Part shown: positions 16,235-23,653 of the stretch, piece by piece | Numbering within the stretch: position 1 is the first letter of the stretch | Layout of the letters: each line of letters begins with the position of its first letter | From: Pedococcus bigeumensis | GTDB lineage: Bacteria > Actinomycetota > Actinomycetes > Actinomycetales > Dermatophilaceae | Direction: 5' to 3' | Length of the DNA: 64,000 nucleotides | Assembly (NCBI RefSeq): GCF_006438965.1 | Contig: NZ_RCZM01000003.1 | Coordinates: 62,001-126,000, forward strand | Translations under genes and position numbers: made by a program | The notes under the pieces: model-generated | The model's database searches: none | What the model saw: the letters and a program-made list of their open reading frames with translations, nothing else | What the model was told of the DNA's origin: nothing

Positions 16235-16275
16235 CTGCGGGTGGAGCCGCCCCCCCGGCTCGGCTCCGCCCGCAG
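16235..16275 (+). terminator. Terminator hairpin after the oxidoreductase gene
   Basis: Arms of 15 bp at 16235-16249 and 16261-16275 (CTGCGGG-x-GGAGCCG and its complement) with one T/G wobble and an 11-nt loop, starting 4 bp past the stop codon. Confidence 0.8.
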
Positions 16276-16284
16276 TCCCGCCGT

Positions 16285-16318
16285 CCCGGCGCCGCACGTC
16301 TGGTCGTGCGGCGCCGGG
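16285..16318 (+). terminator. Second, perfect 14-bp hairpin
   Basis: CCCGGCGCCGCACG at 16285-16298 is exactly complementary to 16305-16318, with a 6-nt loop. It lies 9 bp after the first hairpin, so the two form a tandem terminator. Confidence 0.85.
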
Positions 16319-16329
16319 ATCTCTCCGTT

Positions 16330-16387
16330 CACGGTCCGACCGAAAGCTCCCGGTCGGGCCGTGAGCTCGTGCTGCGTTCGCCACGAG
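16330..16387 (+). repeat. Two further hairpins in the same intergenic region
   Basis: CACGGTCCGACCG at 16330-16342 pairs with 16351-16363 (one mismatch, 8-nt loop). CTCGTG at 16366-16371 pairs with CACGAG at 16382-16387. With the two preceding hairpins this makes four in 153 bp, followed 58 bp later by the SigK-type promoter of the fasciclin gene. Confidence 0.7.
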
Positions 16388-16445
16388 TCACGTACGCGTG
16401 GCTGCGGCACGAATCATGCACTGGCAGAAAAAGATTCGGGCTGGC

Positions 16446-16473
16446 CAATCCACCCGCGGGGCAGGTCCGAATA
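16446..16473 (+). promoter_or_regulatory. SigK-type promoter of the fasciclin-sigK-rskA operon
   Basis: CAATCC at 16446-16451 and CGAATA at 16468-16473 with 16 bp between. It differs from the recalled SigK consensus by one base in the -35. The leader to the ATG at 16511 is about 31 nt and contains AAGGAG. Since sigK follows the fasciclin gene by about 10 bp, this site would make sigK autoregulated. Confidence 0.72.
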
Positions 16474-16510
16474 TCGGGTGTCAGACAGTCCACAACAAGG
16501 AGCCACCATC

Positions 16511-17146
16511 ATGCGACTCGCACGCCGCAGCACCATTGCTGCCCTCAGCCTCGCCCTTCCGCTCAGCCTCGCTGCCTGTGGGAACTCCGGTTCCGACGAC
16601 ACCGCGGCCTCCAGCGCCTCGTCCGCCCCGAGCTCGTCCAGCTCCAGCTCCTCGAGCACGACCGAGGACATGGCTGCCAAGCCGTTCGGTGCCGGTTGCG
16701 CCGCAGTTCCCACCTCGGGCAAGGGTTCGTTCTCCGGCATGGCCACCGACCCGGTCGCCACCGCCGCCAGCAACAACCCCGCACTGTCCACCCTGGTCAC
16801 CGCGGTGACCGAGGCCGGCCTCGGCGAGACCCTCAACTCGGCCAAGGACATCACCGTCTTCGCCCCCAGCAACGACGCCTTCGCTGCTGTCCCGAAGGCC
16901 ACGATGGACGCCGCGATGAAGGACCCGAAGGGTCTGCTCACCAAGGTGCTCACCAACCACGTGGTCCCCGAGAAGCTCACCCCGGAGATGCTCGCCGGTG
17001 ACCACAAGACCCTCGGCGGCGGCACCATCACAGTGGCCGGCTCCGGTGAGGACTTCACCGTCGGCAAGGCCAAGATCATCTGCGGCAACGTGCAGACGGC
17101 GAACGCCACGGTCTACATCATCGACGGCGTTCTTCTCCCGAGCTGA
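16511..17146 (+). CDS. Fasciclin-domain lipoprotein (MPT70/MPT83 type)
   Basis: 211 residues. The lipoprotein signal ends LSLAAC (Cys23). A Ser/Ala linker with nine consecutive Ser follows, then one fasciclin (FAS1) domain from about residue 70: NPALSTLVTAVTEAGLGETL, the H1 box ITVFAPSNDAFAAVP, LLTKVLTNHVVP and ATVYIIDGVLLPS at the end. A Cys pair (GAGCAAVP and IICGNV) matches the disulfide seen in MPT70-like proteins. It would be anchored at the outer face of the membrane, with adhesion or matrix binding as the family role. AAGGAG precedes the ATG. In mycobacteria such proteins are the main SigK targets. Confidence 0.92.
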   Translation: MRLARRSTIAALSLALPLSLAACGNSGSDDTAASSASSAPSSSSSSSSSTTEDMAAKPFGAGCAAVPTSGKGSFSGMATDPVATAASNNPALSTLVTAVTEAGLGETLNSAKDITVFAPSNDAFAAVPKATMDAAMKDPKGLLTKVLTNHVVPEKLTPEMLAGDHKTLGGGTITVAGSGEDFTVGKAKIICGNVQTANATVYIIDGVLLPS

Positions 17147-17155
17147 TCTGAATCA

Positions 17156-17767
17156 GTGATGATGGTGTCCATGGCAGCCACCCCCTCAGGTCCCCAACCG
17201 ACATGGGGAGGTGCTGCCGTGGGCACCGACCTCGCCGGTTTGCTACGGGCCAGCGCCCTCGGTGACGAGAACGCCTTCGCCCAGCTGTACGACGCGGTGT
17301 CCGCCCGGATCTACGGGTTGGTGCTTCGCGTGGTGCGAGACCCGGCACAGTCCCAGGAAGTTGCTCAGGAAGCCTTGCTCGACATCTGGCGCACCAGCGC
17401 CCGGTTCGACCCCGCGCGGGGCAGCGCGGTGAGCTGGATGCTCACCATCGCCCACCGCAAGGCGGTCGACCGGGTGCGGTCCGCGCAGGCGTCGACGGAC
17501 CGTGAGCACACCTACGGGTCACGGAACCAGGAGCGCACCTTCGACGAGACCGCCGAGACGGTCGACCGTCGCCTGGACGCCCAACGAGTACGCAACGCGC
17601 TGGACTCGCTCACCGAGACCCAGCGCGGCGCAGTCGAACTTGCCTACCTCGGTGGTTACACGCACACCGAGGTGGCCTCCCTCCTGGACGTGCCCCTCGG
17701 CACCGCCAAGACCCGAATACGTGACGGACTTATCCGCCTGAGAGACACCCTGGGGGTGCAGTCATGA
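17156..17767 (+). CDS. sigK: RNA polymerase ECF sigma factor SigK
   Basis: 203 residues from the GTG at 17156; ATGs at 17159, 17162 and 17171 are equally possible because no clear ribosome binding site is seen. Region 2 (AFAQLYDAVSARIYGLVLRV, EVAQEALLDIWRTSARFDP, SAVSWMLTIAHRKAVDRVRS) and region 4 (LTETQRGAVELAYLGGYTHT and EVASLLDVPLGTAKTRIRDG) are complete. Region 4 has the SigK wording. It follows the fasciclin lipoprotein gene by 9 bp and overlaps rskA by ATGA, so all three form one operon. RskA should hold it inactive until a redox or envelope signal triggers release. Confidence 0.9.
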   Translation: MMMVSMAATPSGPQPTWGGAAVGTDLAGLLRASALGDENAFAQLYDAVSARIYGLVLRVVRDPAQSQEVAQEALLDIWRTSARFDPARGSAVSWMLTIAHRKAVDRVRSAQASTDREHTYGSRNQERTFDETAETVDRRLDAQRVRNALDSLTETQRGAVELAYLGGYTHTEVASLLDVPLGTAKTRIRDGLIRLRDTLGVQS

Positions 17768-18549
17768 GTGCCGACATCCACGGTTTGGTCGGCGCCTATG
17801 CAGTCGATGCGATCGACGAGCAGGAACGCAGCGCCTTCGAGCTGCACCTCGCCGAGTGCCCCGAGTGCCAGGCGGAAGTCGCCAGCCTGCGTGAAGCAGC
17901 CGCACAGCTGTCCTTGATGAGCGAGACCGCGCCCCCGTCGTCGATGCGGGACTCGGTGCTCGCCGGCATCCGGACCGTGCGTCCCCTCCCCCCTCTCGAG
18001 GCGCAGTCCCCTGGCGCGGTCGCCTCTGGACCCGTTGGCGGCACCTCGCCCACGGCTGACGCGCCACACCCGGCCGGGACGAACGTGCTCACCTTCCGTC
18101 CACGGCGTCGGGTGACCACCTGGCTCGCGACGGCTGCGGCAGCCGCGGCCCTCCTCATCGGGGGAATCACCTGGAGCCCGTGGGACAACGGCGTCAAGGA
18201 ACCCGTGACCGCCACGCAGGTGCTGCAGGCCAAGGACGCCCAGCGGTTCGAGCGGACGATCGGTGGTGCCAAGGCGACCATCGTGCGCAGCGCCTCGCTC
18301 GGCACGGCCGTCATCATCGCGGACAACATGCCTGCGGCACCCGATGGCAAGGACTTCCAGGTGTGGCTGAACGAGCCCAACAAGGGAATGGTCAGCGCAG
18401 GCCTCATGCCGCACGCGTCAGCGCCGACGGTGACCATGGTGCTGAGTGGCGACGCCGCCACCGCCACCGCGGCAGGCATCACGGTGGAACCAGCGGGCGG
18501 GTCGACGTCGCCCACGACGGCACCGATCGCGCTGTTCGCGTTCACCTGA
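17764..18549 (+). CDS. rskA: Anti-sigma-K factor RskA
   Basis: 261 residues. The N-terminal cytoplasmic anti-sigma domain has a zinc-type H-x3-C-x2-C motif (His28, Cys32, Cys35 in LHLAECPEC). A linker of about 60 residues leads to a single transmembrane helix near 118-137 (TTWLATAAAAAALLIGGITW). The extracytoplasmic RskA C-terminal domain contains KDFQVWLNEP and GLMPHASAPTVTMVLSG. Its overlap with sigK gives balanced synthesis. By analogy with Mycobacterium, release needs stepwise proteolysis. Length and architecture are normal for the family. Confidence 0.92.
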   Translation: MSADIHGLVGAYAVDAIDEQERSAFELHLAECPECQAEVASLREAAAQLSLMSETAPPSSMRDSVLAGIRTVRPLPPLEAQSPGAVASGPVGGTSPTADAPHPAGTNVLTFRPRRRVTTWLATAAAAAALLIGGITWSPWDNGVKEPVTATQVLQAKDAQRFERTIGGAKATIVRSASLGTAVIIADNMPAAPDGKDFQVWLNEPNKGMVSAGLMPHASAPTVTMVLSGDAATATAAGITVEPAGGSTSPTTAPIALFAFT

Positions 18550-18563
18550 CCGAACCCACAGCA

Positions 18564-18606
18564 GACTGAGGCGGACCCTGGACACGGACCGGGGCCCGCC
18601 TCAGTC
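18564..18606. terminator. Bidirectional terminator between rskA and the LLM gene
   Basis: GACTGAGGCGG at 18564-18574 and CCGCCTCAGTC at 18596-18606 are perfect 11-bp arms around a 21-nt loop. It lies 14 bp past the rskA stop and 58 bp past the convergent minus-strand gene's stop. Confidence 0.8.
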
Positions 18607-18664
18607 ATGTCCGCGGGTCCAACGACGCTGTGCGCGACCGCTCGCGATGGACGCTGGGGCTCGG

Positions 18665-19528
18665 CTACCTGAGGCCGGGCAGCTGGGTCGCGACCTCCTC
18701 GAGGACCGCCTCGCTGCCCGCATAGACGCCCTCGGCCCGCGGCCAGTGCGTGACGGCGTCGGTGAACCCGAGCTCGCCTGCCCGCCCGACCATCTCGGTG
18801 AACAGGTCGACGCTCTCGAGAGAGAAGCGCGGCGCTCCGTCGAGCGAGAGGTAGCGGTCAAGGGGGGCGGTGCGGGCTGCCGCCGCCTCAGCCTCGTCGA
18901 GCTTCGCCGACAGGTCGGCGATACCGGTCCACCAGTCGTCCATGGTCTCGCCGCCCTTGCCGAAGGTCACCCAGCCCTGGCCGTGGGCCGCGGCCAGGCG
19001 CAGGGATCGCGGCCCGTTGGCGGCGATGACGAACGGCACCCGCGGCTCCTGCACCGGGCCGGGGAGGGTCCGCGCGTCGACGGTCCGGTAGTGGCTCGCC
19101 TCGTGCGACACGTGGTCCTCGCGGAACAGCCGGTCGAGCACCTCGACGAACTCGTGGAACCGATCGACGCGGTCCTTCAGGGGGCGCTGCTCGCCGAGGA
19201 TCCCAGCGTCGAGGTCTCCACCGGTCCCGAGTCCGCAGATCAGCCGGCCCCCCGAGATGTCTTCCAGCGCAAGCAGATCCCGCAGGAACACATAGGGGTG
19301 ACGGTAGTTGGGCGAGCTGACGAAGGTCCCCAGTCGGATCGTCGAGGTAGCCATCGCGGCTGCCGTCAGGGTGGGCAGTGCACCGAACCAGGGCGAGTCC
19401 TGCAGTCCCGCCCAGACGAGGTGGTCGTACGTCCAGGCGTGGTCGAACCCGTACCCCTCGGCGCGCTGCCACAGGGGTTCGGCGACGGACCAGCGGTGCT
19501 CGGGGAGGATGGTGATGCCGAAGCGCAT
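18665..19528 (-). CDS. LLM-class (luciferase-like, probably F420-dependent) oxidoreductase
   Basis: 287 residues from the ATG at 19528: MRFGITILPEHRWSVAEPLW. The TIM-barrel landmarks of luciferase-like enzymes are present: DHAWTYDHLVWAGL, LPTLTAAAMATSTIRLGTFV, YRHPYVFLRDLLALEDISGG, RLICGLGTGGD and VIAANGPRSLRLAAAHGQGW. In actinobacteria these usually carry F420 or FMN. Substrate unknown. The open frame extends far upstream as an antisense shadow of the dehydrogenase gene and is not used. It is divergent from that gene across a 69-bp gap that contains a perfect palindrome. Confidence 0.85.
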   Translation of the reverse strand: MRFGITILPEHRWSVAEPLWQRAEGYGFDHAWTYDHLVWAGLQDSPWFGALPTLTAAAMATSTIRLGTFVSSPNYRHPYVFLRDLLALEDISGGRLICGLGTGGDLDAGILGEQRPLKDRVDRFHEFVEVLDRLFREDHVSHEASHYRTVDARTLPGPVQEPRVPFVIAANGPRSLRLAAAHGQGWVTFGKGGETMDDWWTGIADLSAKLDEAEAAAARTAPLDRYLSLDGAPRFSLESVDLFTEMVGRAGELGFTDAVTHWPRAEGVYAGSEAVLEEVATQLPGLR

Positions 19529-19537
19529 GCAGGGAGC

Positions 19538-19566
19538 GTATGCCGCGTGGTGACCACGCGGCATAC
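19538..19566. repeat. 29-bp perfect palindrome built on GTATGCC/GGCATAC
   Basis: Arms GTATGCCGCGTGGT (19538-19551) and ACCACGCGGCATAC (19553-19566) around a single G. It sits between two divergent start codons. The two halves are inverted copies of the word that is over-represented across the window. It could serve as an operator for both genes or be one of a dispersed repeat family. Confidence 0.85.
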
Positions 19567-19597
19567 CCCTGCCTGTCCGCGTGGCAGGCTGGGAGGC

Positions 19598-20644
19598 ATG
19601 AAGGCCACCATCCTGAACGCGCCCGGCGACATCCGCGTCGAAGGCGTCCCTGACCCGACCATCGCCAAGCCCACCGATGCCCTGGTCCGGGTGACGGCCG
19701 CCTGCGTGTGCGGCAGCGACCTCTGGCCCTACCGCGGGATCAACGCGGTCACCGAGCCAACCCGTATCGGCCACGAGTTCGTCGGGATCGTCGAGGAGGT
19801 CGGCAGCGAGGTGCGCAGCGTCCGCGCGGGTGACTTCGTCATCGCGCCGTTCATGTACTCCGACAACACCTGCCCGCACTGCCGCGTCGGGATCCAGTCG
19901 CGCTGCGACCACGGCGGTTTCTGGGGCGGCCCGGACCGCGACGGCATCATGGCCGACGGCGGTCAGGGCGAGTACGTCCGCGTTCCGCTCGCCGACGGCA
20001 CCCTGGTCGCCACCCGGGACGTGCCGGGCGACGACCTGGTCCCCAGCCTGCTCAGCCTGTCCGACGTGATGGGCACCGGCTGGCACGCGGCGGTCGCCGC
20101 CCAGGTGCAGGAGGGTGACACGGTCGTGGTCGTCGGTGACGGCGCGGTCGGGCTCAGCGCCGTCCTCGCCGCGGCTCGGATGGGTGCCGAACGCATCATC
20201 GTGATGTCCCGGCACGAGAGCCGCCAACGGATCGCCCGCGAGTTCGGCGCCACCGACGTCGTCGAGGTCCGCGGCGACGAAGCCGTCGCGGCGGTCAAGG
20301 AGCTGACCTCCGGCGTAGGTGCGGACGCAGTCCTGGAGTGCGTCGGCACCAACGAGTCGATGTCGACGGCGATCGCTGTGGCGCGGCCGGGAGCCACCGT
20401 GGGCTATGTCGGCGTGCCACACGGGATCGAGTACCCGGTGCGGGACCTGTTCGCCCGCAACGTCGGGATCGCCGGCGGGATCGCGCCGGCCCGGCAATAC
20501 CTCCCGCAGCTGCGTGACGACGTGCTGGCCGGGGCGATCAACCCCGGACTGGTCTTCGACCTCGAGGTGCCGCTCGCCGAGGTGGCCGAGGGCTACGCCG
20601 CCATGGACGAACGCCGGGCCATCAAGTCACTGATCCGTCCCTGA
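19598..20644 (+). CDS. Zinc-dependent alcohol dehydrogenase family protein
   Basis: 348 residues of the medium-chain dehydrogenase/reductase fold. Catalytic zinc residues are Cys in AACVCGSDLW and His-Glu in RIGHEFVGIVEEVG. The structural zinc loop is CPHCRVGIQSRC, slightly reduced. The NAD(P) site is GDTVVVVGDGAVGLSAVLAA. It oxidises an alcohol or polyol or reduces an aldehyde; the substrate is not evident. The ATG at 19598 follows GGGAGG very closely. It is divergent from the LLM oxidoreductase, with the palindrome between them, and is followed 5 bp later by the spermidine-synthase-like gene. Confidence 0.88.
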   Translation: MKATILNAPGDIRVEGVPDPTIAKPTDALVRVTAACVCGSDLWPYRGINAVTEPTRIGHEFVGIVEEVGSEVRSVRAGDFVIAPFMYSDNTCPHCRVGIQSRCDHGGFWGGPDRDGIMADGGQGEYVRVPLADGTLVATRDVPGDDLVPSLLSLSDVMGTGWHAAVAAQVQEGDTVVVVGDGAVGLSAVLAAARMGAERIIVMSRHESRQRIAREFGATDVVEVRGDEAVAAVKELTSGVGADAVLECVGTNESMSTAIAVARPGATVGYVGVPHGIEYPVRDLFARNVGIAGGIAPARQYLPQLRDDVLAGAINPGLVFDLEVPLAEVAEGYAAMDERRAIKSLIRP

Positions 20645-20649
20645 CGCAG

Positions 20650-21453
20650 ATGCAGGAGTTCCGCTTCGAGGTGGACGAGCACGGCGGGAGCACCGTCCTC
20701 GTCGACGGCTACCCGCAGTCGTACGTGAGCCTGGACGACCCGGAGCTCTTGGTCTTCGGCTACATCCAGCACCTCGCAGCGGTGATCGACTCGCTGCCCG
20801 ACGGGCCTGTGGCGGTCACCCACGTCGGCGGTGCCGCGATGACGCTGCCGCGCTACGTGCAGCACACCCGGCCAGGCTCACCGCAGATCGTCCTCGAACC
20901 CGATGCGTCCCTCACCGAGGAGGTGCGCCGTGAGCTGCCGCTGCCGCGCGGGCACCGCATCCGGGTGCGTCCGCAGCGCGGTCGCGAGGGGCTGGCAGTG
21001 CTCAGGGACTCCAGCGCCGACGCAGTGGTCGTCGACGCGTATGCCGACAGCCAGGTGCCCGCCGACCTCACCAGCGAGGAGTGGTTCGCAGACGTGGCAA
21101 GGGTGCTGCGGCCGAGTGGGGTCCTCGTGATGAACACCGCCGACGAGCCAGACCACCGCCATGCGGCCCGCGTCCGGGCCGGCCTGGCCCGCCACCTGCC
21201 CTACACGGCGGCGATCGCGCAGGTGGACATCTGGAAGCGGCGCCGGTTCGGCAACCTCGTGCTGGTCGGGTCCCGCCAGCCGCTGCTGCTGGGTTCGATC
21301 ATCCGCAGCGTGGCCAAGGGCGCGTTCCCCAGCACGGTGCGCGAGGGAGCCGAGCTGACCCGCGCGCTGGGTTCGGGACGGCCCTTCACCGACGCCGACG
21401 CCGCGCCCTCGCCACCTCCCCCGACGCCAGCAGATGGATGGCGGGTGCGCTGA
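20650..21453 (+). CDS. Spermidine synthase-like protein
   Basis: 267 residues with the methyltransferase-type fold of spermidine synthase homologues: opening strands STVLVDGYPQSYVSLDDPEL, then DGPVAVTHVGGAAMTLPRYV (the glycine loop in reduced form), IVLEPDASLTEEVRREL, SADAVVVDAYADSQVP and ADVARVLRPSGVLVMNTAD. The glycine loop VGGAAMTLPR differs from the GGGxG of true polyamine synthases, so a different or lost activity is possible. This actinobacterial type usually lacks proven polyamine synthesis. It is 5 bp downstream of the dehydrogenase gene, probably co-transcribed. Confidence 0.75.
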   Translation: MQEFRFEVDEHGGSTVLVDGYPQSYVSLDDPELLVFGYIQHLAAVIDSLPDGPVAVTHVGGAAMTLPRYVQHTRPGSPQIVLEPDASLTEEVRRELPLPRGHRIRVRPQRGREGLAVLRDSSADAVVVDAYADSQVPADLTSEEWFADVARVLRPSGVLVMNTADEPDHRHAARVRAGLARHLPYTAAIAQVDIWKRRRFGNLVLVGSRQPLLLGSIIRSVAKGAFPSTVREGAELTRALGSGRPFTDADAAPSPPPPTPADGWRVR

Positions 21454-21479
21454 CCTCGGCGAACGCCGATGATGGGTCG

Positions 21480-22514
21480 ATGTCTTCCCTGACGCTGCCT
21501 GCTCCCCGCACGCCCGACCCGCGTGACGCACCCACCCTGCGTTGGGGCATCCTCGCCCCGGGCGGAATTGCCCGGTCCTTCGCCACCGCACTGCAGGCCC
21601 GCACCGGCCAGCACCTCCAGGCGGTCGCGTCCCGGAGCCTGCGCCGGGCCCAGGACTTCGCCGACGACTTCGGGATCCAGACCGCCCATGGTTCGTATGC
21701 CGACCTGGTCTCGGACCCGGATGTCGACGTCGTCTACGTCGCCTCACCCCACTCCGAGCACCGCACCCAGGCGATGCTCGCGACTGCTGCCGGCAAGCCG
21801 GTGCTCGTCGAGAAGGCCTTCGCCCGGAACTCCAGCGAGGCACGAGACATCATCGAATCTGCCAGCGCCGCAGGGGTTTTCGCGATGGAAGCCATGTGGA
21901 CCCGATTCCTGCCCCACATCGACGTGGTGCGGCGCTGCCTCGAGGACGGCCTGCTCGGCGAGGTCCACACGGTGCAGGCGGACCACGGCCAGGCGCTCTA
22001 TCCGGACGGCCCGCAGCGCCTCTCCGACCCGGCCCTCGCCGGTGGCGCCCTGCTCGACCTGGGGATCTACCCGGTGTCGTTCGCCCACTTCGTCCTCGGG
22101 GACTTCGTCGACGTGACCGCGACCTGCGTCCGCACCGAGTCGGGCGTGGACGCGCAGGACGCCATCGGCGTCACCAGCAGCAATGGTGCGATGGGCCTCC
22201 TCGGCGCCACCATGCTGACCAAGACCCCGACCGTGGCGACCGTCTGCGGCACCCGGGCGCGGCTCGAGATCGACGGGGACTTCTACGGGCCTCGGGCCGT
22301 GGTGCGACTCGTGGCCAACGACGGCACCGAGCTCGACCGGTTCGTCAACGAGGACACCGATTTCGGGCTGCACTTCGAGGCCGCCGAGGTGGCGCGTCAG
22401 GTCACCGCCGGCAACCTTGAGTCCCCGCTGATGCCGCTCGCCGAGACCCTCACGATCATGGACGCACTCGACGACATCCGGGCCCAGATCGGGGTCCGTT
22501 ACCCGGGCGAGTGA
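21480..22514 (+). CDS. Gfo/Idh/MocA family oxidoreductase
   Basis: 344 residues. The N-terminal Rossmann domain starts TLRWGILAPGGIARSFATAL. It contains the family motif for cofactor and catalysis, VLVEKAFARN (E-K-A/P), near residue 105, and DVVYVASPHSEHRTQAMLA before it. The C-terminal sheet domain includes GGALLDLGIYPVSFAHFVLG, the usual D-x-G-x-Y-x-x-x catalytic segment. It oxidises or reduces a sugar, inositol or trans-dihydrodiol with NAD(P). The ATG at 21480 is used; the upstream frame runs inside the previous gene. Substrate is unknown. Confidence 0.87.
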   Translation: MSSLTLPAPRTPDPRDAPTLRWGILAPGGIARSFATALQARTGQHLQAVASRSLRRAQDFADDFGIQTAHGSYADLVSDPDVDVVYVASPHSEHRTQAMLATAAGKPVLVEKAFARNSSEARDIIESASAAGVFAMEAMWTRFLPHIDVVRRCLEDGLLGEVHTVQADHGQALYPDGPQRLSDPALAGGALLDLGIYPVSFAHFVLGDFVDVTATCVRTESGVDAQDAIGVTSSNGAMGLLGATMLTKTPTVATVCGTRARLEIDGDFYGPRAVVRLVANDGTELDRFVNEDTDFGLHFEAAEVARQVTAGNLESPLMPLAETLTIMDALDDIRAQIGVRYPGE

Positions 22515-22531
22515 GCGCGCCTTCCCGAGGT

Positions 22532-22603
22532 CGACTTGTTGCCGCCTCGTGGTCACCGGAGCTGCGATTCGGGGTCCGGTGACGATCTGCGCGCAACAAG
22601 TCG
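22532..22603. repeat. Solitary 72-bp hairpin element
   Basis: Terminal arms CGACTTGTTG (22532-22541) and CAACAAGTCG (22594-22603) are perfect 10-bp inverted repeats. Inside, GGTCACCG and CGGTGACG form a second stem. Read on the minus strand, the centre (GGACCCCGAATC) matches the three tandem copies near 29.6-29.9 kb. It lies between two convergent genes. Confidence 0.85.
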
Positions 22604-22658
22604 AGCACCCAGTCCTCGGCCCTTGCCCGCCAGTCGGCGCCCGCCCTCGGCTGAACCG

Positions 22659-23051
22659 CTAGAAGGTCTCGCCCCGGCGCCACTCCATCTCCTGCAGCTC
22701 GAACGAGTTGCCGTCGGGGTCGGCGAACTCCGCGCCCTTGACCCCACCGCCGAACTCGTGGACCTCGCTCACCTCGACCCCTCGGCGGACGAGCTCGGCC
22801 CGCGCCTCCGCAATGTCCTCGACCACCAGGTGCAGTCCCCTGATCGTGCCGGGCTCTCCGCGGTAGACGTCCAGCCCTGTGCCGAAGCCGATCGAACAAC
22901 CGGAGCCCTCGGCCGTCACCTGCACGATCCGGACTCCCTCGGCGGGCTGCACGTCGACGTCCTTGGTGAAGCCGAGCTTGCCGACGTAGAACTCGATGGA
23001 CCGCTCGACGTCCGCAACCGGCACGGGGACGAGCTCCAGCTTCATCTGCAT
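22659..23051 (-). CDS. VOC (glyoxalase/bleomycin-resistance fold) protein
   Basis: 130 residues, one vicinal-oxygen-chelate unit pair: LELVPVPVADVERSIEFYVG at the N-terminus, GLHLVVEDIAEARAELVRRG in the middle and GAEFADPDGNSFELQEMEW at the end. The DPDGN/E-L-Q ending supplies the usual metal-site glutamate. Members are glyoxalases, dioxygenases or antibiotic-binding proteins; this one cannot be narrowed down. The start ATG at 23051 is followed by a second ATG two codons later. Confidence 0.85.
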   Translation of the reverse strand: MQMKLELVPVPVADVERSIEFYVGKLGFTKDVDVQPAEGVRIVQVTAEGSGCSIGFGTGLDVYRGEPGTIRGLHLVVEDIAEARAELVRRGVEVSEVHEFGGGVKGAEFADPDGNSFELQEMEWRRGETF

Positions 23052-23088
23052 GGGAAGAGATCTCCTTCGACTGTTCGGGTGCGGCCGA

Positions 23089-23454
23089 TCATTTCACCAG
23101 GGGCAGGTATGCCGCGAGGTCGGCGCGGTGCCCGCTCACCCGGAGGGTGCCCGCCTCCCAGGCACCGTCCCAGCTGAGCGCGCCGGTCGCGACGGCGAGC
23201 CAGGTCTGGGCGTCGGTCTCCACCACGTTGGGCGGCGTGCCGCGGGTGTGGGTCGTCCCGGCGACGCACTGCACGGCGCCGAACGGTGGCACGCGTACTT
23301 CGACGCTGCGTCCGGGCGCGACGACCGACAGCTCCTCCAGCGTGTAGCGCACCGCCATCGCGAGGTCCGACCGCTGGGTCGACTCCCCGTGGGCCTGCCA
23401 CGCAACCACGGCCGCCCGGCCGTCGACGACGGGAACTCGGCGGCGCGGCGGCAT
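23089..23454 (-). CDS. Sterol carrier family protein (bacterial SCP-like)
   Basis: 121 residues from the ATG at 23454: MPPRRRVPVVDGRAAVVAWQ, then MAVRYTLEELSVVAPGRSVE, VRVPPFGAVQCVAG, ETDAQTWLAVATGALSWDGA and VSGHRADLAAYLPL. The last half resembles the lipid-binding SCP-2 fold, and this small family is commonly found beside the purL/purQ cluster in actinobacteria. Biochemical role unknown. The start codon lies inside a GGTATGCC word. An ATG farther upstream at 23481 is possible but adds only Cys/Asp-rich residues. Confidence 0.7.
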   Translation of the reverse strand: MPPRRRVPVVDGRAAVVAWQAHGESTQRSDLAMAVRYTLEELSVVAPGRSVEVRVPPFGAVQCVAGTTHTRGTPPNVVETDAQTWLAVATGALSWDGAWEAGTLRVSGHRADLAAYLPLVK

Positions 23455-23653
23455 ACCGGCATCGTCGCACGACGCACCCACCCGCCCGGTGGCCGGCAGG
23501 TCCCCCCGTTCGGTGGGCGAGAAAGGGTAGTTCTACCCATCGACGGCGTCAGACCCCAGACGTACTGTTCGTGGCGGGGACAAAGAGGGGTCGAACGGCC
23601 CGGACGCGTTGGGGACGCGACCGGGCCGCTCGCATGGTGGGAAGGTGAAACCC

